From assembly GCA_016282145.1 (NCBI GenBank), contig JAEEJZ010000028.1, forward strand, positions 1 through 35,027: a stretch of DNA of 35,027 nucleotides, read 5' to 3'. Shown here in pieces: positions 14,074-21,819 of this stretch. The stretch is from Bacteroidales bacterium (GTDB lineage Bacteria > Bacteroidota > Bacteroidia > Bacteroidales > UBA932). The translations under genes and the position numbers were made by a program. The notes beneath the pieces are model-generated. The model was not told the DNA's origin and did no database searches. It worked only from the letters and a program-made list of their open reading frames with translations. Numbering within the stretch: position 1 is the first letter of the stretch; every line of letters starts with the position of its first letter.

Positions 14074-15429
14074 CTATTCTCCACTGAAATCAACGGAATT
14101 AAACGCTAAGGTAGGAATAAGTTTTGATAAACAAAGTCTTGCATCATCCGCAGCGGCGAAAAACTGCTGCCAGAGAGTCTTCATATTTCCGGTGATGAGC
14201 ATCCCGTCCACCGGGCGGACCGTTACGCCGTCCTCGAAAAGGAAACCCTCTATCCCGTAGGAAAAATCGCCCGTAGCGGGGTTGCAATTGCCCCCGTTAA
14301 AGTCAGTGACGAGGATGCCGCTGCGGCAGCGCCGCAGGAGAGCGGCGCGGTCCCGCGCCTGCTCCGGGCCGCTCTGCGGCCACGGCATCATCTTGACTTT
14401 CGTGGACGACTCCACGGTCGGGGCCATCGCCATCTTCCCCGCCATATAAGTGTTGAGGAAGTACTGTTTGACGACGCCGTTCTCTATGATGGGTGCGTTT
14501 CGCGTAGCCACGCCTTCCGAGTCGAAGTACTTGGCCCCTTGCAGGCCCTGTTCCCGGGGAAGGTCCACCAGGGTCATCCCCTCGGCGAACAACTTCTGTC
14601 CCAGGCTCCCGTCCAGGAAGGAGTTGCCCTGCTGGAGGGAATAGCCGCTCAGGGCGGCGAGCAGGGGAGAGACCAGTTTCCCGGCCACCTCGCTGTCCAC
14701 CACCATCGTGTATTTCCCGCCCGGGAGCGCAGCGCTGTCCCTCCGCGCACAGGCCCGCTCCAGCGCCCTGCGCCCGCAGGCGGGAGCGTCCAGTGCGTCG
14801 GCACGGCTCGAGGAATCCCAGGCGTAACCGCTGTATTTCCGGCCTTCGGCATCCGCGACGGTGATTTCCACGCCGTAGTCGAAGGAGGTTTCCGTATGGC
14901 AGCAGACCAGGCCTTCGCTGTCCATCACCAGATTGTCGTTCAGGGAATCGGAGTATTCGCCCTCTTCGGAGAGCAGGAGCATCCCTTCCGGAAGCTCCGC
15001 TTTGCCCCGTACGGAGGCCTCCAGCGCCTTTTCTACGCGCTGAGCGGGCAGAACCTTTTCCTGCCGGGCGTCATAGAGGCCGGCTTCCAGGCCCGTCGTG
15101 GCGTCGCCCGCCTTGCGTCCCGCTTCCGGCAGTTTGCGGAGCGGGTCGGGCTCCATCGTCTTCGCCATCTCCACGGCCTTGCGGATGAAGCGCTCCAGCG
15201 GCTCGCGTTCCGTCCGGTTGGTGGAAAAACTGCCGAAGCGCTGCGCGATGAAAATCTCCAGGGAGAGGGAACTGTCCTCGCAGCGCGTGACCTTGTCCAC
15301 CTCGCCGTCCAGGGTGGCGACGAGTTCCTCGACGCTGCGGTTCAGCGTCACGCGCGCCGCCTCCGCACCCTGTGCGAGTATCGTATCGATGCACCAGCGC
15401 AAGAGCGCCTTGTCTTCTGCCGTAATCAT
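14074..15429 (-). CDS. tldE: TldE/PmbA, partner subunit of the TldD metalloprotease
   Basis: A 451-residue PmbA/TldE family protein. It has the TldD-like fold but no HExxxH, as expected of the non-catalytic subunit. Typical family stretches are GSFSTNRTEREPLERFI near the N-terminus, DYGVEITVADAEGRKYSGY in the middle, and DFNGGNCNPATGDFSYGIEGFLFEDG with MLITGNM near the end. With TldD it forms a heterodimeric protease that degrades unfolded peptides; in E. coli it matures microcin B17 and clears the CcdA antitoxin. The start ATG at 15429 overlaps the tldD stop (ATGA). An in-frame start 29 codons upstream lies inside tldD and has no family resemblance. Confidence 0.92.
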   Translation of the reverse strand: MITAEDKALLRWCIDTILAQGAEAARVTLNRSVEELVATLDGEVDKVTRCEDSSLSLEIFIAQRFGSFSTNRTEREPLERFIRKAVEMAKTMEPDPLRKLPEAGRKAGDATTGLEAGLYDARQEKVLPAQRVEKALEASVRGKAELPEGMLLLSEEGEYSDSLNDNLVMDSEGLVCCHTETSFDYGVEITVADAEGRKYSGYAWDSSSRADALDAPACGRRALERACARRDSAALPGGKYTMVVDSEVAGKLVSPLLAALSGYSLQQGNSFLDGSLGQKLFAEGMTLVDLPREQGLQGAKYFDSEGVATRNAPIIENGVVKQYFLNTYMAGKMAMAPTVESSTKVKMMPWPQSGPEQARDRAALLRRCRSGILVTDFNGGNCNPATGDFSYGIEGFLFEDGVTVRPVDGMLITGNMKTLWQQFFAAADDARLCLSKLIPTLAFNSVDFSGE

Positions 15430-16841
15430 TGTCCGCCTCCTACCGTAAGGTTCTCCACGAGTACGCTGGGAATGCCGCAGGACACCGGAGCGCTCTGCTC
15501 CTTGCCGCAGGTCCACTGGCTCTCGTCGATTTTCAGGTCCGAGGCCACCGCACGGATGTCCGCGAGGGCCTTCGGGCCGTTGCCGATGATGTTGATATCC
15601 GATACCGGGGCGGTCAGCCGCCCGTTTTCAATGAGCCTTCCGCTCTTGACGAAGAAGGTGAAATCCCCTTCGCCGATCTTGACCTGGCCGTTGGAGAAGC
15701 GGTCGACATAGATGCCTTTCCGGACCGATGCGATCAGGTCCTCGACACTGCCGTCGCTGCCGTTTTCCATATAGGTGGCACGCATCCGGGGGATGGGATT
15801 GTAGCGGAAACTCTCGCGCCGCCCGTTCCCCGTGGGGGCCACGCCGTACCAGGCGGCGCTGATGCGGTCGTGAAGGAAGGAGGTCAGCACCCCGTCCGTC
15901 ACCATATAGGTCTTTTGTCCGGGAACGCCCTCGTCGTCGAAATTGCAGGCGCCGCGGTTGCCCGGCAGGCAGCCGTCATCAACAATGTTGATTCCGCTGC
16001 GGCAGATGCGCTGGCCCATACGCTCGCAGAAGACCGATTGTCCCTTTCGGTTGAAATCGGCCTCGAACGCGTGTCCCATCGCTTCGTGCAGCAGGATGCC
16101 CGATGCGCCTGCGCCCATCACGACGATCATCTTTCCGCCCCGCGGGCGGCGTGCCTCGAAGGCTTCGTCGATGCCCCGGACGACCTCGTCCACCAGTTCG
16201 CCCACGACGCGCTCGCTGAGCATTTCCGCTCCCGCGCGGTAACTGCGGCTGGCGTTGTTGTTGATCACCTTCTTTCCGTTCGAGAAGATGGCGGTGACGG
16301 CGAGGCTGCCCATCGGCCGCAGGTCTTCGGTCAGTTCTCCCAGCGAGTTGAACATCAGCACTTCGCTCATATCGCAACTGAAGGAGGCGATGACCTTGAG
16401 CGTGCGGCTTTCGCGGCGACGGATTTCGCTCTCGATGCGTTGCAGCCAGGGGATGACGGCGGCGCTTTCCACATCGCGCCAGTCCCGGCCGACGGGGTAG
16501 AAATTCTGCGCGCCTTCGATGCGATGTGCCACCCCGCAGGCCTTGGGGCTCCCGCCCGCCGCGATGCTCGCCGCGGACCTTGCCGCTTTGCGCAGGGCGG
16601 CCATATCGGTGCTCTCGGCATAGGCATAGCCCGTCTTTTCGCCCTTCAGGACGCGGATGCCGCAGCCGTAGTCTTCGTGGCAGCCGCCGGAACTGACGGT
16701 GGAATCCCGCAGCATCAGGCTGGTGTACGCGCTGTATTCAAAAAAGAGATCGCACCAGTCTCCGCCGCAGGAAAGCCCCTCGGCCACAAGGGCCTGCAGT
16801 TCTTCTATGCTTACGCCGAATGTGCTACTCCTCAGTTTCAT
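15426..16841 (-). CDS. tldD: TldD, zinc metalloprotease subunit
   Basis: A 471-residue metalloprotease. The zinc motif HEAMGHAFEAD gives H252, E253 and H257, and the conserved C455 in VSCGIPS near the C-terminus is the expected third ligand. It pairs with TldE, encoded next in the run with a 4-base overlap. Other family marks are RDSTVSSGG, DYGCGIRVLKGEKTGYAY and GDFTFFVKSGRLIENG. ATG at 16841 (MKLRSSTFG) is preferred; it overlaps the zeta-like gene by 17 bases. The gene order tldD-tldE-slyD places a zinc protease next to a possible metallochaperone. Confidence 0.94.
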   Translation of the reverse strand: MKLRSSTFGVSIEELQALVAEGLSCGGDWCDLFFEYSAYTSLMLRDSTVSSGGCHEDYGCGIRVLKGEKTGYAYAESTDMAALRKAARSAASIAAGGSPKACGVAHRIEGAQNFYPVGRDWRDVESAAVIPWLQRIESEIRRRESRTLKVIASFSCDMSEVLMFNSLGELTEDLRPMGSLAVTAIFSNGKKVINNNASRSYRAGAEMLSERVVGELVDEVVRGIDEAFEARRPRGGKMIVVMGAGASGILLHEAMGHAFEADFNRKGQSVFCERMGQRICRSGINIVDDGCLPGNRGACNFDDEGVPGQKTYMVTDGVLTSFLHDRISAAWYGVAPTGNGRRESFRYNPIPRMRATYMENGSDGSVEDLIASVRKGIYVDRFSNGQVKIGEGDFTFFVKSGRLIENGRLTAPVSDINIIGNGPKALADIRAVASDLKIDESQWTCGKEQSAPVSCGIPSVLVENLTVGGGQ

Positions 16842-17412
16842 AACTGCTTGCAAACTCTTTGATCATATGATACTTTTCGTTGTCCTTGATCATCAGGACG
16901 GGCCCCGTTCCCTCGGCGATGACCGAGAACGGGGTGGTGGAATTGTCCGCCAGCACCCAGCGGTCGCACAGGGGGATGTAGGTCTTGAAAAAATAGGACA
17001 GGCCCATATAATAGCGCCTGCGGATGGTCTCTTCGGGGATGTTGTGTCCGCCCGCCGCCACGCGGTCCTTGACCCGCTTGACGGCCAGGTCCGGGGAGTT
17101 GAGCCAGAAATACAGTACCGTCACGTGGTAGTCCTGCGCGTGCGCCTGCCGGATGATGTTGACCAGCGAGCGCGTGGCGAGCGTCGTTTCGATGCTGAAA
17201 TCCATGTTCCGGCTTAGCAGGTACTTGATTTTCATCAGCATATAGCGGCTTGCGGAAATGGACGCGGCGGAGGGGTCGAAAGGCGACAGGCTCTTGGCGA
17301 ACTCGTCCGAATTGACGAACTCCCGGCACTCCAGCATTTCAGGCAAGAGCATATACGAGGCCGTCGTCTTGCCGGCCCCGTTGCATCCTGAAATGATGTA
17401 GAGTCTGGGCAT
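16825..17412 (-). CDS. zeta-toxin-like P-loop kinase, orphan
   Basis: A 195-residue P-loop phosphotransferase of the zeta-toxin-like group. Walker A is SGCNGAGKTT (8-17). The NSDEFAKSLSPFDP segment and SIETTLATRS fit the substrate acid and the ETTL motif of zeta kinases, which phosphorylate UDP-N-acetylglucosamine sugars; RRRYYMGLSYF gives the late arginines. Toxic zetas pair with an epsilon antitoxin, but none is encoded here: the upstream neighbour is a transporter, whose stop overlaps this ATG by one base (TAATG), and tldD overlaps downstream. Stable chromosomal family members without antitoxin are common, so a housekeeping kinase is as likely as a toxin. The substrate is unknown. Confidence 0.75.
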   Translation of the reverse strand: MPRLYIISGCNGAGKTTASYMLLPEMLECREFVNSDEFAKSLSPFDPSAASISASRYMLMKIKYLLSRNMDFSIETTLATRSLVNIIRQAHAQDYHVTVLYFWLNSPDLAVKRVKDRVAAGGHNIPEETIRRRYYMGLSYFFKTYIPLCDRWVLADNSTTPFSVIAEGTGPVLMIKDNEKYHMIKEFASSYETEE

Positions 17413-19094
17413 TAAGCCGTCGCTGCCTCCAGTTTGCGGAGCATCGAGAACATCACTACGCCGGAGATGACGCAGAGAGCCATCAGGACGGTCCAGTTAA
17501 TCCAGAGCGGTACGTTGTCCCAGAGCATGGACGGGATGGAACTGAGGTAGTTGCCCACGGCGGTGGCCGCGAACCACAGACCCATCATCAGGCCCTTGTA
17601 CTTGGGAGGAGCCACTTTGGAGACGAAGCTGATGCCCATCGGCGACAGCAGCAGTTCCGCGAAGGTCAGGACCAGGTAGGTGCCGATGAGGTAGGTCGGG
17701 ACGACCGGGTCAGGGGAGACACCGCCTACGGAGATGAGTTCCGACGGGGCGGGCTGTCCCTTGGAGGCCATCAGCATAATCAGGTAACCGACGGCCGCCA
17801 CGAACATGCCGAGGCCGATTTTCCGTGGTGCGGAGGGTTCCTTGCCCTTCGCGGCCAAAGCAGAGAAGAGGGCCATCGACAGCGGGGTCAGCGCCACGAC
17901 GAAGAAGGGATTGAACTGCTGGAACTGCTGGGGCAGGATGTGGATCTGCGCATCCATGCCGCTGTAGAGCCACCAGGCGCCGCACCACAGCGCGGCGGTT
18001 GCCAGGGCGCAAAGGGCCTTGCCGCGGCCTTTCTCCGACTGGAAAATCCCCAGCAGGGTATAGACCGATACGGCGAGCAGCGCGAGTGCCCAGATGTTGA
18101 AGCCGATTTTCAGCGGTCCGCTGACAGTGCTCTGGGTGTAGTCACGGGCAAAGTAGGTCAGCGAGGAGCCGTTCTGGTGGAAGGCCATCCAGAAGAAGAT
18201 AACCACGGCGAATACCCAGATGAGGGCGCTGATCCGCTCGCGGGTCTGCTTCGGGGTGAGTTCCACGGCCGCCTGCGTACCGGCGTCCTTCGCCTGCTTG
18301 GCGTTCACGTCCGCGTGCTTGAACCAGCCGCGGCAGCCCAGGTAGATCGCCATCGACAGGATGAGCGAGACGCAGGCGACCGCAAAGCCGAGGTTGTAGG
18401 CGGTGGACAGGTGGTTGATGTAGTACTGGCTGAAACTGCCCAGGTCCATCGCGGCGATGTTGCTGCCCGGCATGGCGGCTTTCAGCGCTTCGAACTGGGC
18501 CGTGTCGGTAAGCGTACCGGCGATGCACTGGTGCGCCAGCGTGGGGATATCGGCCTTGTAGATGAGGCCTGCGCTGGCGAGATGACGGTTGGTCAGCGCC
18601 GTTGCGGCGGTAGGAGCGAACATCGCACCTACGTTGATGGCCATATAGAAGAGGCTGAAGGCTGAATCGCGCTTGGCGCTGTATTTGGGATCGTCATAGA
18701 GATTGCCCACCATCACCTGCAGGTTGCCCTTGAAGAGGCCCGTTCCCACGGCGATGAGCAGCAGCGCGCCGATCATCAGCGCCAGTGCGAGCCCGCGCGA
18801 GGCGAAGGCGTCGGTCGGAATGGCCAGGCAGAGGTAGCCGGTGAACATCACGCAGATGCCCGTCACAACGCATTTGCCGAAGCCGATCTTGTCCGCCAGC
18901 CATCCGCCCACGACCGGCATGAAGTACACGGCAGCGAGGAAAATGGCATAGAACTGTCCGGCCGCCGCAGCGGAGAATCCGAACTTGGCCTGCAGGAAGA
19001 GCAGGAAAATGGCGAGCATCGTATAATACCCGAAACGCTCGCCCGTATTCGCCAGGGCCAGCGCATAAAGTCCTTTCGGTTGTCCTTTGAACAT
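17412..19094 (-). CDS. POT family proton-dependent oligopeptide transporter
   Basis: A 560-residue inner-membrane symporter with about 14 hydrophobic segments, the layout of bacterial PTR2/POT carriers that import di- and tripeptides with protons. The first helix reads ANTGERFGYYTMLAIF. In most family members this is ExxERFxYY; here the first glutamate is N, which I recall as a common Bacteroidota variant. Other marks are MFTGYLCLAIP, the GTGLFKGNLQVMVGNLYDD loop, FYMAINVGAMFAP, and the C-terminal ELLLSPMGISFVSKVAPPKYKGLMMGLWF signature, which I cite by its ends only: positions about 486-515. It heads the ten-gene run and has a -7 box just upstream. Confidence 0.92.
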   Translation of the reverse strand: MFKGQPKGLYALALANTGERFGYYTMLAIFLLFLQAKFGFSAAAAGQFYAIFLAAVYFMPVVGGWLADKIGFGKCVVTGICVMFTGYLCLAIPTDAFASRGLALALMIGALLLIAVGTGLFKGNLQVMVGNLYDDPKYSAKRDSAFSLFYMAINVGAMFAPTAATALTNRHLASAGLIYKADIPTLAHQCIAGTLTDTAQFEALKAAMPGSNIAAMDLGSFSQYYINHLSTAYNLGFAVACVSLILSMAIYLGCRGWFKHADVNAKQAKDAGTQAAVELTPKQTRERISALIWVFAVVIFFWMAFHQNGSSLTYFARDYTQSTVSGPLKIGFNIWALALLAVSVYTLLGIFQSEKGRGKALCALATAALWCGAWWLYSGMDAQIHILPQQFQQFNPFFVVALTPLSMALFSALAAKGKEPSAPRKIGLGMFVAAVGYLIMLMASKGQPAPSELISVGGVSPDPVVPTYLIGTYLVLTFAELLLSPMGISFVSKVAPPKYKGLMMGLWFAATAVGNYLSSIPSMLWDNVPLWINWTVLMALCVISGVVMFSMLRKLEAATA

Positions 19095-19120
19095 TACAGT
19101 TTTAGTTTTTGGTCAAAAGA

Positions 19121-19128
19121 CAAAGATA
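19121..19128 (-). promoter_or_regulatory. -7 box of the POT-led gene run
   Basis: TATCTTTG on the minus strand, 26 bases before the ATG at 19094, matches TAnnTTTG. No TTTG is found at -33. It lies between the transporter and the 3' end of the symporter gene and probably drives the run down to recQ. Confidence 0.5.
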
Positions 19129-19137
19129 CGAAAAATT

Positions 19138-20076
19138 TTATTCTTTCCGGCGGCTGAGTTGCCAGGAGTTGAAGATGTTCTGCCAGATGCTGTAGATGCC
19201 GCCTACGACGGAGGAGACGGGATTCATGAAGGTGTAGGCCATCCAGATAATCAGGATGGTGTTTTTCTGGCCGAGGGCCTGTCCGGCGCTGACGGTGCGG
19301 TCGAAGAACGAGCCGACGAGCCGTCCCACGCCGAAATTGAAGATGCAGACGACCAGCGCCACCGCGGCGAGGATGCCCAGCAGGGCGCCCGGCGCTTCGG
19401 AATGGACGATGGAGCGCGTGCACATCAGGATGGCGAGCGTCAGGCAGACGGCCCAGAGGTAGAAGGAAAGTCCGACGTGCCGGAGGATACGCCGATACAG
19501 CCGCGGGAACAGATAACGCACCAGCCAGGCGCAGAGGCAGGGGAGGATCAGCAGCGGGAAGACCTTGACGAAGATGTGGTTGAAGGCCAGGCTGAAGGGA
19601 ACCCCCTCCATCGGATGCAGGAAGGGAATGACGGCGGGCACCGCCACCGCCACCAACAGATTGATCAGGACCGTATAGGTGATGACCCCCGCCATGTCGC
19701 CGCCCAGCTTGCCCGTTACCACGGCGCAGGCATTGGCGGTGGGGCAGATGAGCACCAGCATCGCCGCTTCCAGCGGAATACGCCAGAGCCCTTCTTCGGG
19801 CGCGAAATAGACGGCGGCGGCAAAAATCAGGAACATCACGGCCTGGATGCCCAGCAGGATGAACTGCCAGCGATGCGGTTTGAGCTGATGCGGTTCGATC
19901 TTGCAGAAACTCAGGAACAGCATCGAGAAAAGCAGGAGCGGCTGCAGGGAGGTGCAGATCTTCTCAAGCACCGGTCCGGCGGGATGCAGGGCCGGGATGC
20001 TGTGGTAGATCAGGTACACCGAGGCCCCGGTCGCCATCGCGATAACCAGTATCCAATCCTTGATAAATCGCATCAT
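19138..20076 (-). CDS. bile acid:sodium symporter (BASS/SBF) family transporter
   Basis: A 312-residue membrane protein with nine or ten predicted helices. The conserved crossover regions are present: CPTANACAVVTGKLGGD (about residues 111-127), with its helix-breaking polar core, and GQALGQKNTILIIWMAYTFM near the C-terminus. Family members carry organic anions with sodium; in gut Bacteroidales the natural substrate is rarely known, and bile acids should not be assumed. ATG at 20076 or the next codon (20073) may be used. It is transcribed divergently from tatA, with its -7 box at 20082-20089. Confidence 0.85.
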   Translation of the reverse strand: MMRFIKDWILVIAMATGASVYLIYHSIPALHPAGPVLEKICTSLQPLLLFSMLFLSFCKIEPHQLKPHRWQFILLGIQAVMFLIFAAAVYFAPEEGLWRIPLEAAMLVLICPTANACAVVTGKLGGDMAGVITYTVLINLLVAVAVPAVIPFLHPMEGVPFSLAFNHIFVKVFPLLILPCLCAWLVRYLFPRLYRRILRHVGLSFYLWAVCLTLAILMCTRSIVHSEAPGALLGILAAVALVVCIFNFGVGRLVGSFFDRTVSAGQALGQKNTILIIWMAYTFMNPVSSVVGGIYSIWQNIFNSWQLSRRKE

Positions 20077-20081
20077 GTTCG

Positions 20082-20089
20082 CAAAGTTA
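20082..20089 (-). promoter_or_regulatory. -7 box of the symporter gene
   Basis: TAACTTTG on the minus strand, 5 bases before the ATG at 20076, which would give a nearly leaderless message. It is 12 bases from the opposing tatA -7 box, so the two promoters overlap. Confidence 0.4.
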
Positions 20090-20101
20090 GGATTTTGTTT
20101 C

Positions 20102-20109
20102 TATATTTG
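20102..20109 (+). promoter_or_regulatory. -7 box of tatA-tatC
   Basis: TATATTTG, an exact TAnnTTTG match, 20 bases before the tatA ATG at 20130. No convincing -33 TTTG is placed 19-21 bases upstream. Confidence 0.55.
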
Positions 20110-20129
20110 TGTGACTAAAACCAGAAATT

Positions 20130-20330
20130 ATGCTATTGATGATTCCATTGATGATTGGCTGGTGGGAGATTGTCATTATCGCGGTCGTGGCCCTTATCCT
20201 GCTCGGCGGAAAGAAGATTCCCGAGTTCATGCGTGGCGTCGGTGAAGGCGTTCGCGGGTTCAAGGACGGGCTGAACGGGGTAAAGAAGGACATTCAGAAA
20301 GATTCTGACAAAGAGCCTGAAAACCAGTGA
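20130..20330 (+). CDS. tatA: twin-arginine translocase subunit TatA
   Basis: A 66-residue protein with a short N-terminal transmembrane helix (about 8-25, IGWWEIVIIAVVALILL), a hinge, and an amphipathic helix (KIPEFMRGVGEGVRGFKDG), followed by a charged tail. TatA oligomerises to let folded twin-arginine precursors cross the inner membrane. The usual hinge phenylalanine of the FG motif is leucine here (LLGGKKIP). The stop codon overlaps the tatC start (GTGA). No tatB is present, as in minimal TatAC systems. Confidence 0.93.
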   Translation: MLLMIPLMIGWWEIVIIAVVALILLGGKKIPEFMRGVGEGVRGFKDGLNGVKKDIQKDSDKEPENQ

Positions 20331-21067
20331 GTTCCCCTGATGCTGAGATGAGCTTCTGGGACCATCTGGACGTATTGAGGGGTACCTTGATACGCTCGTT
20401 GGTCGCTTTGGCCGTGGCGTGCATTCCCGGCCTTTGCTGGAGACGGCTGCTCTTCGACGGCATCATCCTCGCTCCGACCCGCCCGGATTTCCCGGTATAC
20501 CGCCTGCTGGGCTGGCGGATGCAGATGCAGCTCATCAATGTGGAGGTCAGCGCGCAATTCTTCGTGCATCTGCGCTGTGCGCTCATCGCCGCGCTGGTCC
20601 TGGCCTTTCCCTACATCGTCTTCGAACTTTGGCGTTTTGTCGCGCCCGCCCTCTACGAGCGCGAGAAAAAAGCGGTGAAGAAGGCTTTCGGCCTGTCCTC
20701 ACTGCTTTTCTATACCGGCGTCCTCGTCGGCTATTTCGTGGTGCTGCCCGCCTGCCTGCAATTCTTTATGAACTACACGGTCAGTGACGCGGTGGCGAAC
20801 ACGATTACGCTCGGCTCCTACATTTCCCTCTTCGGGTCGATGGTGCTGCTCATCGGCATCGCCTTCGAATTTCCCGTCGTCATCCTGATCCTTTCATCGC
20901 TCGGAATCGTGGGGAAGGCAGGGCTGCGCAAGTCGCGCGCCTATGCGCTGATCGGCATACTGACCCTGTCGGCGCTGATTACCCCTTCGGACCCGATATC
21001 GATGCTGGTGCTCTCCGCACCGCTGTACCTGCTTTATGAATTGAGCATCCTGCTTTGCAGGAATTAG
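20327..21067 (+). CDS. tatC: twin-arginine translocase subunit TatC
   Basis: A 246-residue polytopic protein with six transmembrane helices, the receptor for twin-arginine signal peptides. The N-terminal motif reads MSFWDHLDVLRGTLIRS, where most TatC proteins have HLxELR; the glutamate is valine. The first periplasm-to-cytoplasm region keeps PALYEREKKAV, including the glutamate used in signal recognition. GTG at 20327 overlaps the tatA stop; ATG at 20348 would give MSFWDHL directly and is a real alternative. The 3' end overlaps the convergent hydrolase gene by 4 bases. Confidence 0.92.
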   Translation: MSSPDAEMSFWDHLDVLRGTLIRSLVALAVACIPGLCWRRLLFDGIILAPTRPDFPVYRLLGWRMQMQLINVEVSAQFFVHLRCALIAALVLAFPYIVFELWRFVAPALYEREKKAVKKAFGLSSLLFYTGVLVGYFVVLPACLQFFMNYTVSDAVANTITLGSYISLFGSMVLLIGIAFEFPVVILILSSLGIVGKAGLRKSRAYALIGILTLSALITPSDPISMLVLSAPLYLLYELSILLCRN

Positions 21068-21819
21068 TGCTGTTCCGGCCTGCAAAGCGCCTCCAACTGC
21101 GAAAAGACCTTGCTCCAGACGGCGGCCTCATCGGTCAGGACGAGCCGCTCCGGATGGAACTGCACGGCGGCGATGGGCAGGCTGTCGCATTCAAAGGCTT
21201 CGATGATGCCGTCCGGTGCCGTAGCGCTCACGCGGAAGCCCGGGGCCAGCGCCTTCACCGCCTGATGGTGGCTGGTATTGACCGTAAATTTCCCTTTGCC
21301 GATGATGCGGGCCAGGCGCGAGCCGCGGACGATCCGGACGGGATGCCCCTGCTCGCTGCGGTGATCCAGCGCGGAAGGACACTGTGAGGGCAGGTCCTGC
21401 CAAAGACTGCCGCCGAAATACACGTTCAGGACCTGCATTCCCCGGCAAATGCCGAAAATGGGCTTATGCTGCCGGAGCGCCTCGCCGATGAGACGGAATT
21501 CGAAGGCATCACGCCGGGCATTCACCGTCCCGAGCTCCGGAACTGCGGTTTCTCCGAAGAGCAGCGGATCCAGGTCCTCGCCGCCGGGCAGCAAAATCCA
21601 GTCTACGGCGCGTACGGCTTCCGAGAGCAGGGTGGAATCGGCGATATCGGGAAGGACGACGGGCGTATGGCCCGCCGCCATCAGGGCATTCAGGTAATTG
21701 GCGTCCGCAGCACAGCCGCCCGCTTCGGGGCACTTGTCCGCCACGCCCACGCGCCACTGCCCGGCCGCCGGAAAGGAAAGGACGGCCCAGAGCAGAAGGA
21801 TATGCAAGAATCTCATCAT
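21064..21819 (-). CDS. exported peptidase C26 / PuuD-like class I glutamine amidotransferase hydrolase
   Basis: A 251-residue protein with an N-terminal signal peptide (about residues 1-20, MMRFLHILLLWAVLSFPAAG). The catalytic triad of the gamma-glutamyl-gamma-aminobutyrate hydrolase family is clear: C125 in FGICRGMQVLN, H222 and E224 in QFHPER. PuuD releases glutamate from gamma-glutamyl compounds in the cytosol, but this one should act in the periplasm, perhaps on gamma-glutamyl peptides or peptidoglycan fragments. It begins within the gdhA stop (TGATG), so it is coupled to glutamate dehydrogenase. Whether the signal is cleaved by signal peptidase I or left as an anchor is uncertain. Confidence 0.8.
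   Translation of the reverse strand: MMRFLHILLLWAVLSFPAAGQWRVGVADKCPEAGGCAADANYLNALMAAGHTPVVLPDIADSTLLSEAVRAVDWILLPGGEDLDPLLFGETAVPELGTVNARRDAFEFRLIGEALRQHKPIFGICRGMQVLNVYFGGSLWQDLPSQCPSALDHRSEQGHPVRIVRGSRLARIIGKGKFTVNTSHHQAVKALAPGFRVSATAPDGIIEAFECDSLPIAAVQFHPERLVLTDEAAVWSKVFSQLEALCRPEQH

Noticed and set aside
12422..16862. Plus-strand frames of 390-483 codons opposite the glycosyltransferase, FKBP, tldE and tldD
   Set aside because: Antisense shadows: the real genes on the minus strand have catalytic motifs and overlap each other with ATGA junctions.
16825..17412. Complete zeta/epsilon toxin-antitoxin pair
   Set aside because: No small antitoxin gene is present on either side; the neighbours are a transporter and tldD.
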